From Alphaproteobacteria bacterium (lineage in GTDB: Bacteria; Pseudomonadota; Alphaproteobacteria; RF32; CAG-239), in NCBI GenBank assembly GCA_017528205.1, contig JAFXPE010000042.1, positions 1-64,000 of the forward strand: DNA of 64,000 bases, read 5' to 3'. The notes under the pieces are model-generated. The model saw only the letters and a list, made by a program, of their open reading frames with translations. It made no database searches and was not told where the DNA came from. The position numbers and the translations under genes are program-made. Positions 8,024-15,493 of this stretch are shown here, piece after piece; positions within the stretch are counted from its first letter, which is position 1, and every line of letters starts with the position of its first letter.

Positions 8024-9406
8024 TTAAAACGGAAACCGTTTGTTCATTCCGCCCGGCATCATGGCGCCAAACGGAGAGTTTTTCATCAGTTTAGACATTG
8101 CCGACAAACCGCCGAACTTGCCCATTTTTTTCATCATTGTCGACATCTGCTCATACGATTTGAGCAACATATTGACATCATGAACATCTGTTCCGGAACC
8201 GAGTGCGATTCTTCTCTTGCGAGAAGCTTTTATGATTGACGGATGAGCACGTTCTTCCTTGGTCATAGAAAGAATTATCGCCTCCTGTTTTTTCACCAGA
8301 TTGTCGCACACGCCGGACTCTTCAATCTGTGATTTAAATTTAGACAGACCGGGAATCATCCCCAAGATGCTCCCCATGCTGCCGATTTTTTGCATTTGCC
8401 GCATTTGCCCCAGCATATCGTTCAAATCAAACGAGCCGCTCATCATTTTGCCGGCCATTTTTTCGGCCTCGGCATGGTCTACGTTTTCAATGGCTTTTTC
8501 CACCAAAGATACCACATCGCCCTGCCCCAAAATTCTGCCGGCAATTCGATCGGCATGAAATTCTTCTATTTCATCAATCTTTTCGCCGGTGCCCAAAAAT
8601 TTGATAGCCGCACCCGACACCATCTTCATTGAAAGCGCCGCACCGGCACGCGATGTGCCGTCGATACGGGTTAACACCAAACCGGTAATGCCCACTTTTT
8701 CATTAAACTCTTTGGCAACGTTGCAGGCTTCCTGACCGATTAAAGCATCGGCAACCAACAAAGTTTCGGTCGGGTTTGCCAACTTTTTGACCTCAACAAC
8801 TTCGTTCATCAAAGCTTCGTCAATTTGCAAACGACCGGCCGTATCCAAAATCAGCAAATCATAAACTCCGGTTTTGGCTTCTTGTAACGCGCGTTTGGTT
8901 ATTTCAAGCGGTTTTTGGCCGGAGATTATCGGCAACACATCAACCTCAATTTGTTTGGCAAGTTGCGCCAATTGTTCCTGCGCCGCCGGACGATAAACGT
9001 CAAGCGAAGCCAACAAAATGCGCTTATTCTTCTTCAGTTTTTTAGCGATTTTGGCCGCGGTTGTGGTTTTACCCGAACCTTGCAAACCGACCAACATCAT
9101 GCAAACCGGTGCCGGTGCATTAAAGTTCAGAGCCGTATCTTCCGAGCCGAGCAGTTTAATCAGTTCGTCATGAACGATTTTCACCACCATCTGCCCCGGC
9201 TTTACCGACTTTACGACTTTTTCGCCCAAAGCCTCGGTTTTAACCTGAGCGATAAAACTTTTTACCACCGGCAGCGAAACATCGGCTTCCAGCAAGGCAA
9301 TTCGAATTTCACGCATGGCATCGTCAATATCCTTTTCGTTCAGCACACCGCGAGATGTGATTTTTGCAAAGGCTTGGCTCAGCTTATCTGTCAAACTCTC
9401 AAACAA
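8024..9406 (-). CDS. ffh: Signal recognition particle protein Ffh
   Basis: 460 residues. Ffh binds signal peptides of nascent membrane proteins and 4.5S RNA and docks on FtsY. The N helical domain (1-90) is followed by the GTPase domain with GLQGSGKTTTAAKIA (P-loop), DVYRPAA, LILDTAGR and TRIDGTSRAGAALS. The canonical TKLDG is TRIDG here. The methionine-rich M domain covers about residues 325-430 and the protein ends in GAMMPGGMNKRFPF. It heads the ribosomal operon that ends with rplS. Confidence 0.97.
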   Translation of the reverse strand: MFESLTDKLSQAFAKITSRGVLNEKDIDDAMREIRIALLEADVSLPVVKSFIAQVKTEALGEKVVKSVKPGQMVVKIVHDELIKLLGSEDTALNFNAPAPVCMMLVGLQGSGKTTTAAKIAKKLKKNKRILLASLDVYRPAAQEQLAQLAKQIEVDVLPIISGQKPLEITKRALQEAKTGVYDLLILDTAGRLQIDEALMNEVVEVKKLANPTETLLVADALIGQEACNVAKEFNEKVGITGLVLTRIDGTSRAGAALSMKMVSGAAIKFLGTGEKIDEIEEFHADRIAGRILGQGDVVSLVEKAIENVDHAEAEKMAGKMMSGSFDLNDMLGQMRQMQKIGSMGSILGMIPGLSKFKSQIEESGVCDNLVKKQEAIILSMTKEERAHPSIIKASRKRRIALGSGTDVHDVNMLLKSYEQMSTMMKKMGKFGGLSAMSKLMKNSPFGAMMPGGMNKRFPF

Positions 9407-9639
9407 AGTTTTATCCTTTTTACATAAACAAATTGACGTCAGTGTGCGAACCCTCGCTGACTGACGGACTCCTCAGAGCTTGCTTTTTACGACCTTTTAG
9501 GGGTAAAATACTCTAAATTCAGGTGCTTTATACGCCATATTATTGCGCTTGTCAACCACTTTTTGCACGCTATTTCAAACAACGCCGAAAAATTGCATAT
9601 TTGGTAGTATTAAACTGCTTTGCTGATTTTAAATCCGCT
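9407..9639. other. Non-coding leader upstream of ffh
   Basis: No gene is seen. Just upstream of ffh on the minus strand lies a small imperfect inverted repeat (GTCAG/CTGAC pairs around 9435-9466), possibly part of the operon leader. I looked for 4.5S RNA hallmarks here and found none. Confidence 0.5.
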
Positions 9640-9771
9640 GTCATCTTGAGGGGTGAGCGTATAGCGAAATCCCCGTCAAGATCTGTGAGTAACAGACGAC
9701 CTTGCGAGTATATTCTTATACCTCGACTGTGCACTATAAGATCTTTACGCCCGCAAGGGGCTCAAGATGAC
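9640..9771. repeat. Dispersed extragenic repeat with perfect ends
   Basis: 132-base element bounded by GTCATCTTGAG and its exact reverse complement CTCAAGATGAC. Internally it has GGGGTGAGCGTATAGCGAAAT and ATCTTTACGCCCG. Related sequence recurs at 10316-10575, 54241-54273 and 54681-54711. It has no coding capacity. The terminal inverted repeats suggest a MITE-like or foldback element. Confidence 0.8.
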
Positions 9772-9933
9772 ATTTTATGGCGCAAAATATGTCTTCTTTC
9801 AACAAACTTTTTTAATGATGCACTTTTTTTTGCATTTTGCAATTGACATACCAAATATTAGGTGTTATAGCCTACGCAAAATCAGAATATTTGTGTTAGT
9901 CAACATATTATTTAACTTCAAATTCAAAAGAGT

Positions 9934-10080
9934 ATGGCAAACAAAACCAGAAATGCCCAGAAAAATGCTAAAAAGCAAAAGGGCGAGTACAAAAAAGTGC
10001 GAGTGCAAACCGAGTATCAACGCGAACGCGACGCTGCCAAACGGCATCGTAAGCACGGCGGAAACGGTCTGCTTGAATAA
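9934..10080 (+). CDS. 48-residue basic protein (putative)
   Basis: Small ORF MANKTRNAQKNAKKQKG... ending HRKHGGNGLLE, with about one third Lys/Arg/His. It is not a family I recognise; the composition suggests nucleic-acid binding. Only a weak AAAAGAG abuts the ATG. In its favour, a strong rho-independent terminator follows at 10133, and the ORF sits in repeat-rich sequence but is not itself part of a repeat. Real expression is uncertain. Confidence 0.45.
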   Translation: MANKTRNAQKNAKKQKGEYKKVRVQTEYQRERDAAKRHRKHGGNGLLE

Positions 10081-10132
10081 ATGATTTATCCACGCATTTT
10101 CAGTTTTGAAATCCCATTCCTCCTTATTGGTA

Positions 10133-10175
10133 GGCAGCTCCGAGGTCTTAGGCTATCTCGGGCTGCCTTTTTTTA
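10133..10175 (+). terminator. Strong rho-independent terminator
   Basis: Stem GGCAGC-T-CCGAG / CTCGG-GCTGCC (one bulged T), 12-base loop, then TTTTTTTATT. It ends a plus-strand transcript, most simply that of the 48-residue ORF. Confidence 0.85.
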
Positions 10176-10204
10176 TTGCAAAAAAGTGGTGCAAAAATGG
10201 CTGA

Positions 10205-10733
10205 ACGTCATTCTGAGCCGCCGTTTTTCTGTCATTCTTGCGAATGCGAGAATCTGAAAAGCCGGCGAAGAATCTCTGCTCTCGCCGTGCGACGTGCGTG
10301 GTGATAAACCGTCAACGTCATTTTGAGGGGTTGAGCATAGCGAAATCCCCGTCAAAATCTCTTAGTATCAAACAAACTTAAGAGTATATTCTATTGCCTC
10401 AACACCGTAACATGAGATCTTTCTTGCTTCGCTTGCGCTTGCTTCGGGCACTCGCCCACTAAATTCTCCGTCACTTTCGTTCCGGCTCATTAAGTGGTCT
10501 TCGCCCGTCGTTCAAAAACAACATTTTGAGGTTGTTTTTGTTCCTCCGGCGGCGACTACGCGTCTCAAGATAACATTGCTATACCATTTGCCCCAAGGCC
10601 GCAGAGCACCTCACGAGATCCTCACGTCGTGCCTTTGGCACTCCTCAGGATGACAGTCTCTTTCTTTTCGCATGTCATCCAATAATAGTGTCCCCCTCCG
10701 AACTTTAGTGAGGTCAAGGGGTCTACCGATTTT
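10205..10733. repeat. Cluster of nested extragenic repeats
   Basis: About 530 bases without a convincing gene. It contains several pieces ending in GTCATTCTGAG-type sequence: one near 10209, a copy related to 9640-9771 from about 10316 (GTCATTTTGAGGGG...GCGAAATCCCCGTCAAAATCT), CAAGGCCGCAGAGCACC...CTCAGGATGACAG (about 10592-10655, like 43794-43890), and further inverted pieces. An ORF running through here on the minus strand is a by-product of the repeats. Confidence 0.7.
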
Positions 10734-10841
10734 GTCATCCTGAACAGGCACTTTGTGCCGTTGTGAAGGATCCAACAACGCCTATGGCGTTGTTTCGTCT
10801 TGCAGACGAAATGGATTCTTCGGCTTTGCCTCAGAATGACG
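10734..10841. repeat. Extragenic repeat, inverted copy of 52032-52141
   Basis: 108 bases from GTCATCCTGAA to TCAGAATGACG. Its reverse complement matches 52032-52141 over nearly the whole length, including GAAGAATCCATTTCGTC, GACGAAACAACGCC and GGATCCTTCACAACGGCAC. Internal inverted repeats (AACAACGCC / GGCGTTGTT) make it foldable. Confidence 0.85.
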
Positions 10842-10916
10842 TTCAGCCGTTTGGCAATACTTTTCTTTAAAATTAAAAAAGAACCGTCGGCTCTAAAGCG
10901 GACAGTTCTTTTTGAT

Positions 10917-11198
10917 TTATTTGCGGCGCATATTTTTGGGAAATCCGCGTGGTTTCCCGATTTTACGCGGCACATAAGGTTTGTTGCGTTCAGACTGAAA
11001 CAGGCTCTTCTGCTCACCGACAACTCGAGTTTTGGCAATCTCAAGAGAATTTGAATGCTCGGCAACATCGTTGATTTTTTTATCATCTACAACCGCTGCC
11101 TCTATCCCGTATTCTTCCTTCAATATCCTTGCCGTTTCACGCATATCCGCACCGGCATACAGAGCCAGAACACGTGCAATCCATTTAATGTCAACCAT
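10917..11198 (-). CDS. Hypothetical protein
   Basis: 93 residues. The N-terminal part is helical (MVDIKWIARVLALYAGADMRE...), followed by EEYGIEAAVVDD. The last 25 residues are basic (YVPRKIGKPRGF then PKNMRRK). No family is recognised. It starts 7 bases after the stop of the upstream hypothetical gene, so the two form an operon. The basic tail resembles the basic C terminus of the paralogue at 12432-13106, so this ORF may be a split-off C-terminal partner. Confidence 0.6.
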   Translation of the reverse strand: MVDIKWIARVLALYAGADMRETARILKEEYGIEAAVVDDKKINDVAEHSNSLEIAKTRVVGEQKSLFQSERNKPYVPRKIGKPRGFPKNMRRK

Positions 11199-11204
11199 AG
11201 TGCG

Positions 11205-11834
11205 TCAATGATTGTAGCGATAGCGCTGTCCCTCAAACAAAATGTCTTGTTCTTTGAGCTTTCTCGGCAACCCTTTATCAAAGCGATAAAGATGCACGGT
11301 CGAAATGTGGCGGTCCAAAAGACTGTCGTATGCGTCAAAGAAATCCAACGACGGAAAAGACAGCTCGAAAGCATCTATCTCGTGCCAATCATACTCAGTG
11401 GGCAACTGCTGCAAAACCTCAGAGACGCTGGGTAACAAAAACCCATAATAATCTCCGGTATCGTGATAACAGGTAAACTCGCCCACCTCTTGATATTTCG
11501 GAACCTTGAACAGACGGCCTTTAAGGGTGACAATCTTCTTGGGCGTAAAATCGTAGAGATAGCTGCGGTTGCGAATGTCGACAGGAGTACAGAAACACAA
11601 AACATCCGAAGACCTGAATTGGCCGTTTTTTTTGTGATATCCCGTTACTTCTCCGCCTTCCAATCTTACCAACGGCTTGATTTTTTTGGCACGTGCCAAC
11701 AACTCTTTGGCAGGCATTTGCTCAGATTCAAGAATACTCCGCTCAAGGGCGACATAATGTTCTCTTTCGGTTTCCGAAAGTGCGCAGTTCTGAAGTTTCA
11801 GTTGAAAAGCTGCAAGTTTTTTTTGTATATCCAT
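11205..11834 (-). CDS. Hypothetical protein, paralogue of 12432-13106
   Basis: 209 residues. No known domain is recognised. It shares an ordered set of blocks with the protein at 12432-13106: (K)PLVR near residue 54, a lysine-containing KIVTL/RKVYG block, then LPSVSEVLQQLP (VPSTVQVLQQIP there), ELSFPS...YDSLLDRH and STVHLYR (ATVVLYR there). No signal peptide or membrane segment. Start ATG at 11834 has little ribosome-site support. A consensus promoter lies upstream at 11860-11887. Confidence 0.65.
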   Translation of the reverse strand: MDIQKKLAAFQLKLQNCALSETEREHYVALERSILESEQMPAKELLARAKKIKPLVRLEGGEVTGYHKKNGQFRSSDVLCFCTPVDIRNRSYLYDFTPKKIVTLKGRLFKVPKYQEVGEFTCYHDTGDYYGFLLPSVSEVLQQLPTEYDWHEIDAFELSFPSLDFFDAYDSLLDRHISTVHLYRFDKGLPRKLKEQDILFEGQRYRYNH

Positions 11835-11859
11835 ATCTTAATAAATTTGATTTAAGTGC

Positions 11860-11887
11860 ATTATAAGGTGTTCGTTATGCTTGTCAA
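11860..11887 (-). promoter_or_regulatory. Sigma-70 promoter for 11834-10917 genes
   Basis: On the minus strand TTGACA and TATAAT are separated by 16 bases: a perfect match to both consensus hexamers. It points into the two-gene hypothetical operon and is back-to-back with the promoter at 11909. Confidence 0.75.
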
Positions 11888-11908
11888 GTTATAAATTTTT
11901 CTCCTTGC

Positions 11909-11937
11909 TTGACAATATCGGCTTTTTTCAATACGAT
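11909..11937 (+). promoter_or_regulatory. Sigma-70 promoter for the membrane protein gene
   Basis: TTGACA, 17 bases, TACGAT. It lies 40 bases before the ATG of the three-helix membrane protein at 11978 and diverges from 11860-11887. Confidence 0.65.
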
Positions 11938-11977
11938 AAGGCCAGAATTTGCTATTATTTATTTAACGAATATAACT

Positions 11978-12376
11978 ATGGTACAAATTTTTATGTATGC
12001 GTTTGCCGCGATAATCGTAACGATTTGGCTCGGTTTTTTGATTCCGCAATATGCCGCTTGGAAAAACCGCCGCTACAAAACCGTGGCAATTTGTTTGACG
12101 GCATTTTTTGTCAGTGTGTTTGCCTTTGTGGCAATGGTAATTTACGGTGACTTTGTTACCGCTCTGTTGTACGGATTGGAAAATTCCCGCGCCAAGGAAG
12201 CAAACGAGGCCATTCTTTGCCTTTTGGGCTTTATCTGGTGTGTCGGGCATTGGTTTTGCTGGTGGTACATTTACGGGCGCAAGTCTTTGGATTTTATACA
12301 TCTTAAGGGCCACACCGCCGATGAACTGAACCGTCTCCTCTCTCCCGAACTTAAAAAACTGATGGGACTTAATTAA
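11978..12376 (+). CDS. Three-helix inner-membrane protein
   Basis: 132 residues with three hydrophobic helices (about 3-25, 36-58 and 75-98). The loop between helices 1 and 2 is basic (AAWKNRRYK) and the tail is soluble (LNRLLSPELKKLMGLN). I do not recognise the family. An in-frame start at 11909 is possible, but it would begin inside the -35 hexamer, so the ATG at 11978 is used although no clear Shine-Dalgarno sequence precedes it. Confidence 0.65.
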   Translation: MVQIFMYAFAAIIVTIWLGFLIPQYAAWKNRRYKTVAICLTAFFVSVFAFVAMVIYGDFVTALLYGLENSRAKEANEAILCLLGFIWCVGHWFCWWYIYGRKSLDFIHLKGHTADELNRLLSPELKKLMGLN

Positions 12377-12380
12377 AAAA

Positions 12381-12425
12381 AGAAACTCGCAGATAACCTT
12401 AGTGGAAATCCGCGAGTTCTTTTTA
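12381..12425. terminator. Bidirectional terminator
   Basis: Stem AACTCGCAGAT / ATCCGCGAGTT (one mismatch), A run on the left and T run on the right. It separates the convergent genes ending at 12376 and 12432. Confidence 0.75.
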
Positions 12426-12431
12426 TTTGCA

Positions 12432-13106
12432 TTAGCGCGAAGGAATCGGTGTCCGACGCTTCGGGCCTTGCGGGGATTTGACCTTGATGTCGTTTAATCC
12501 CTTCTGGTCTTTTTTGGGCTCACAATCCGGCAATTCACGCTGTTGCGCGCGCTCAAGCGGAGGAGATTTTCTAAAAATCGAACGATAGAGAACAACAGTT
12601 GCCTGATGACATTTCAAGACATCGTCATACACTTTGCTCACATCGTCCGAACTCAATCGAATCTCAAACAGCAGATTGTTCACGTCGGTTTGTTCGGGAA
12701 TTTGCTGTAAAACCTGAACCGTTGACGGAACAAAAACATTTGCACTTTCGCTCGGAAACCAAACCGAAATTGTACCATCCTGACGCAAGCCGTAAACTTT
12801 ACGAGGTTGAAAACCGTGCTTTTCCGGATTATTCAGATATTCCATATCCAAAATACTGACTTTGCTCAGGAAATCACCGTCTTCGACACCGTGCCAGACA
12901 ACTTTGCCGTTGCGAATACGCACAAGCGGCTGAAGCTTGTTTAAAGAGCGATAAACAGCCGGATCCATCATAAACAGAAACTGGCGCTTCAGCAAATGGC
13001 TTTTGATGCCCATGTACTTTGCCCATCCGTCACCCTCAAGATTTTGCTCACGCAAGACGTCTGCCATTTTGGACAGCTCGTCTTTCATAAATTGTTTAAA
13101 CTCCAT
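12432..13106 (-). CDS. Hypothetical protein, paralogue of 11205-11834
   Basis: 224 residues. It shares LQPLVR, RKVYGL, VPSTVQVLQQIP, the YDDVLKCH block and ATVVLYR with the 209-residue protein 600 bases away. It differs by a longer N-terminal helical part and a C-terminal 45-residue low-complexity tail rich in Lys, Pro and Arg (ending GPKRRTPIPSR). No signal peptide. Function unknown; two diverged copies side by side suggest a local duplication. Confidence 0.65.
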   Translation of the reverse strand: MEFKQFMKDELSKMADVLREQNLEGDGWAKYMGIKSHLLKRQFLFMMDPAVYRSLNKLQPLVRIRNGKVVWHGVEDGDFLSKVSILDMEYLNNPEKHGFQPRKVYGLRQDGTISVWFPSESANVFVPSTVQVLQQIPEQTDVNNLLFEIRLSSDDVSKVYDDVLKCHQATVVLYRSIFRKSPPLERAQQRELPDCEPKKDQKGLNDIKVKSPQGPKRRTPIPSR

Positions 13107-13136
13107 AATTGCTATATAAAATGTATAATTTTCTTT

Positions 13137-13164
13137 AGGTTACCATTTTATGGACAAAAGTCAA
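13137..13164 (-). promoter_or_regulatory. Possible promoter for the 13106 gene
   Basis: On the minus strand TTGACT and TAACCT are spaced by 16 bases, about 30 bases before the ATG at 13106. Confidence 0.45.
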
Positions 13165-13189
13165 TAAAAATTTGTATAATTTTATAATA

Positions 13190-13226
13190 CAAAAGCCCTG
13201 CCGCATTTTATACACGACAGGGCTCA
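13190..13226 (-). terminator. Terminator of the 14223-13245 operon
   Basis: On the minus strand AGCCCTGTCG / CGGCAGGGCT with a short loop, then TTTTG. It follows the thioredoxin-like lipoprotein gene. Confidence 0.75.
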
Positions 13227-13244
13227 AAAACAAATTCAACAATT

Positions 13245-13607
13245 CTATTTTTTGTATTTTTCGGCGTAGCCATCGAGCCGTTTCGGATCTTCGCTTCCCC
13301 AGCCCATTATATAATTTTTGCCGAAGCAAATCAACGGCGTTCCGGTTGTGCCGGTTATCTTATAGGTTTTTATCGCGTCTTCAAACAAGCGCATATTTCC
13401 CGGCATGCGAATATCCAAACTTTTAACCGCCAAGTCCGGATGATTTTCGTGAATATAATCCGCGGCATGATGACAATGCGGACAAGATTGCTGATAAAAG
13501 AAATACACCTCATTTTCGCTCAGCGAAACAATATCGGTGCGCTCTTTGCACGCAGAAAGAAACAACATCGCGCAACCGCACAAACAAGCAAATAATTTAC
13601 GCCACAT
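13245..13607 (-). CDS. Thioredoxin-fold lipoprotein (CPHC)
   Basis: 120 residues. The ATG at 13607 gives a clean lipoprotein signal, MWRKLFACLCGCAMLFLSAC, so the mature protein would start at Cys20 and be lipid-anchored. The mature part has YQQSCPHCHHAADYI, a CxxC redox motif with the CPHC dipeptide of DsbA, and TGTTGTPLI, the cis-proline loop. It fits a glutaredoxin/thioredoxin-like disulfide protein in the periplasm. It starts 4 bases after the upstream gene's stop, so the two are an operon. Confidence 0.8.
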   Translation of the reverse strand: MWRKLFACLCGCAMLFLSACKERTDIVSLSENEVYFFYQQSCPHCHHAADYIHENHPDLAVKSLDIRMPGNMRLFEDAIKTYKITGTTGTPLICFGKNYIMGWGSEDPKRLDGYAEKYKK

Positions 13608-13611
13608 ATTT

Positions 13612-14223
13612 TTACTCAATACAACAGTTAACCGCTTTACGCACAATGTTTTTCATTTTAGAAAGAACATTGCCTTCCTCCACCGGCATTTCCACCACCG
13701 CGGCCGCGGCTGCAGCCGGCTCGCTTACCGGAGCGGATTGCAGGGCTTCGTTGGCCTTAACCGTCAGCTTTTTCAGCTCCTCGACATCAGGCTCCAACCA
13801 TTTCAAATCCTTGGTTTCCATCATTCCCATATTCAAGCCCCAAAACAGGCAATACATATCATATGCGGAATTAAACAGCTTATAGGCTTCGGCATCGTTT
13901 TTAAGCGACTGTTGCTTGGTGCCGACTTCCATCAAACGCATGGAAGTTGCCAACAAATGCTTAGAAATGCACCATACTTCGCCTTCATAGCTTGGAATGA
14001 TTTTTTGCAAAAGATTTTTGCGGGTTTCGCGAATATCCTTGATTAAATCATAATAAGAAGTCTTGCCGGTTTTGGCTCCGGAAAACACCAAATGTTCCTC
14101 AATGGAAATCAGGTTCATAATCGCAATACTCAAGTCTTGATCCGACGACAAATCTTTCGGGTTCATCTTTTTGGTGGCATCAAGTCTTTCCACAAATTCT
14201 TTTACATTTTCTGCTTTTTTCAT
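13612..14223 (-). CDS. Hypothetical helical protein
   Basis: 203 residues, mostly helical, starting MKKAENVKEFVERL. AGGAGATAATT before the ATG decides the start at 14223. No signal peptide and no known domain. The region SAPVSEPAAAAAAVVEMPVEEG is a low-complexity linker, followed by a short basic tail with two adjacent cysteines (AVNCCIE). It shares an operon with the thioredoxin-like lipoprotein. Confidence 0.65.
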   Translation of the reverse strand: MKKAENVKEFVERLDATKKMNPKDLSSDQDLSIAIMNLISIEEHLVFSGAKTGKTSYYDLIKDIRETRKNLLQKIIPSYEGEVWCISKHLLATSMRLMEVGTKQQSLKNDAEAYKLFNSAYDMYCLFWGLNMGMMETKDLKWLEPDVEELKKLTVKANEALQSAPVSEPAAAAAAVVEMPVEEGNVLSKMKNIVRKAVNCCIE

Positions 14224-14358
14224 AATTATCTCCTGCAAAGTTATACGCTTAAGATAATTATTATACATTTTATTGTCAAGAAAATATATCCGTTATGTTC
14301 TTTTTTGTTGATTTTGCCTTGAGCTTCCTGTAGTTTGATGCTTAAAGGAGAAACAAGC

Positions 14359-14754
14359 ATGAGTTTTTTATCATCAATACCGGTATTATCTCTCGGCAGC
14401 GGCCTGTTCAGCGCGGCCGGCTCGCTTATTACCGCCACGGTGTTGATGGCCTCTTGGGCTTTGATTCTGTTGGTTTTGCACCCGTTGCACGCCACTTTAT
14501 TTATATTGGCTGCGCTATTTGAATACGCGCTTATCTCGTGGTTCGGCTTCCATTTATGGGTTAATTTTTTCAGCTTTTTCGGGGTTTATATTCTGTTGTT
14601 TGTTTTATACACATTGTTTTTGCGCAAACTTTTGCCGTTGCCGAAAAATGAGATTGACCAACTCATCAAACTCAGCGAGTTGAAAAAACAAGAAATGCTG
14701 ACCGACGAAGAATTTTCGGCGGCCAAAAAACGCTTACTGAAAATTAAGCGCTAA
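14359..14754 (+). CDS. Membrane protein with C-terminal SHOCT domain
   Basis: 131 residues. Two or three hydrophobic helices fill residues 10-95. The last 30 residues (IDQLIKLSELKKQEMLTDEEF then SAAKKRLLKI) are a SHOCT domain, a short helical module often at the end of membrane or phage-derived proteins and thought to mediate oligomerisation. AAAGGAG eight bases before ATG 14359 fixes the start. Convergent with the next gene (4-base overlap). Confidence 0.75.
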   Translation: MSFLSSIPVLSLGSGLFSAAGSLITATVLMASWALILLVLHPLHATLFILAALFEYALISWFGFHLWVNFFSFFGVYILLFVLYTLFLRKLLPLPKNEIDQLIKLSELKKQEMLTDEEFSAAKKRLLKIKR

Positions 14755-15401
14755 TCATCGGAAATATTCGAGTCAATCCACAGCGAATTGATAAACGCTT
14801 TGCGGCGGTCGTGAATAACGTCGCAAGAAACTTCGCCTTCCGTATTATTCAGACATTGCACTCCGACATCGGCAGATTCATAATTGCCGTATTTGGTGTA
14901 AATATCGATGATTTTCGGCAACATATCTTCGGTGTCTTCCACGGCGTCGGCACAAAAAGACGAATCGTAACTCAAATTTGAAGTGTTTTTGCGGCCGATT
15001 TTAAGCGTGAAACAGGTTTTATCTTTATTTACCTGCATATTTTCGTTGCCGGAATAATCAAGCCCCGGACCATCAGTCGAATCCGTAAACAACGGCGTAT
15101 CGGCGGAATTGCCCTTGTAAGAGGTGCTGGAGGAACCGCTGTCGGCATACAAGGTTTCAACATCAAAAATACCGATAAAGTCGGCGGTTTCGGTTGAAGT
15201 TGCCGTTTTTATACCGATTTCTCCGAATTTATTGCTCAACACGCGACGAATTTGTCCGGCATAGGTGCTGCGCATATTACTTCTGAAATACACGCTTTGG
15301 CCGTGTTCTTTTGCCATTTGGCTTTTTACTTTTAAGCGATACGGATCTTGCGCGCACGACGCAAGCACCAAAGCCGCCAATATCAAAAACATTTTTTTCA
15401 T
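14751..15401 (-). CDS. Putative lipoprotein
   Basis: 216 residues. Signal peptide MKKMFLILAALVLASC ends in a lipobox (LASC), so the mature protein is probably lipid-anchored. The mature part is polar, with the pattern ADFIGIFDVETLYA, a Ser/Thr/Gly-rich middle and four further cysteines (CFTLKIG, FCAD, VQCLNN, SCDVIH) that could form two disulfides. GGGGAAAG upstream supports the ATG at 15401. No family recognised. Confidence 0.7.
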   Translation of the reverse strand: MKKMFLILAALVLASCAQDPYRLKVKSQMAKEHGQSVYFRSNMRSTYAGQIRRVLSNKFGEIGIKTATSTETADFIGIFDVETLYADSGSSSTSYKGNSADTPLFTDSTDGPGLDYSGNENMQVNKDKTCFTLKIGRKNTSNLSYDSSFCADAVEDTEDMLPKIIDIYTKYGNYESADVGVQCLNNTEGEVSCDVIHDRRKAFINSLWIDSNISDD

Positions 15402-15493
15402 TTCTTTCCCCTTTGTTTTATTGTAGCGCATTTCTTTTAATTTTTTATTGATAAAATCAAAAATCTATGTATCTTGATGTTCGTTAAAAGACG

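Noticed and set aside
9420..9485. Hammerhead-like or 4.5S-like RNA upstream of ffh
   Set aside because: CTGAGGA occurs on the minus strand, but no GAAA core or matching stems follow; no GGAA tetraloop as in 4.5S RNA.
10205..10841. CRISPR array
   Set aside because: The repeats differ in length and orientation, lack evenly spaced unique spacers, and no cas genes are present.
10622..11086. 154-residue minus-strand ORF
   Set aside because: It runs through the extragenic repeats and overlaps the better-supported 93-residue gene in another frame; no ribosome site.
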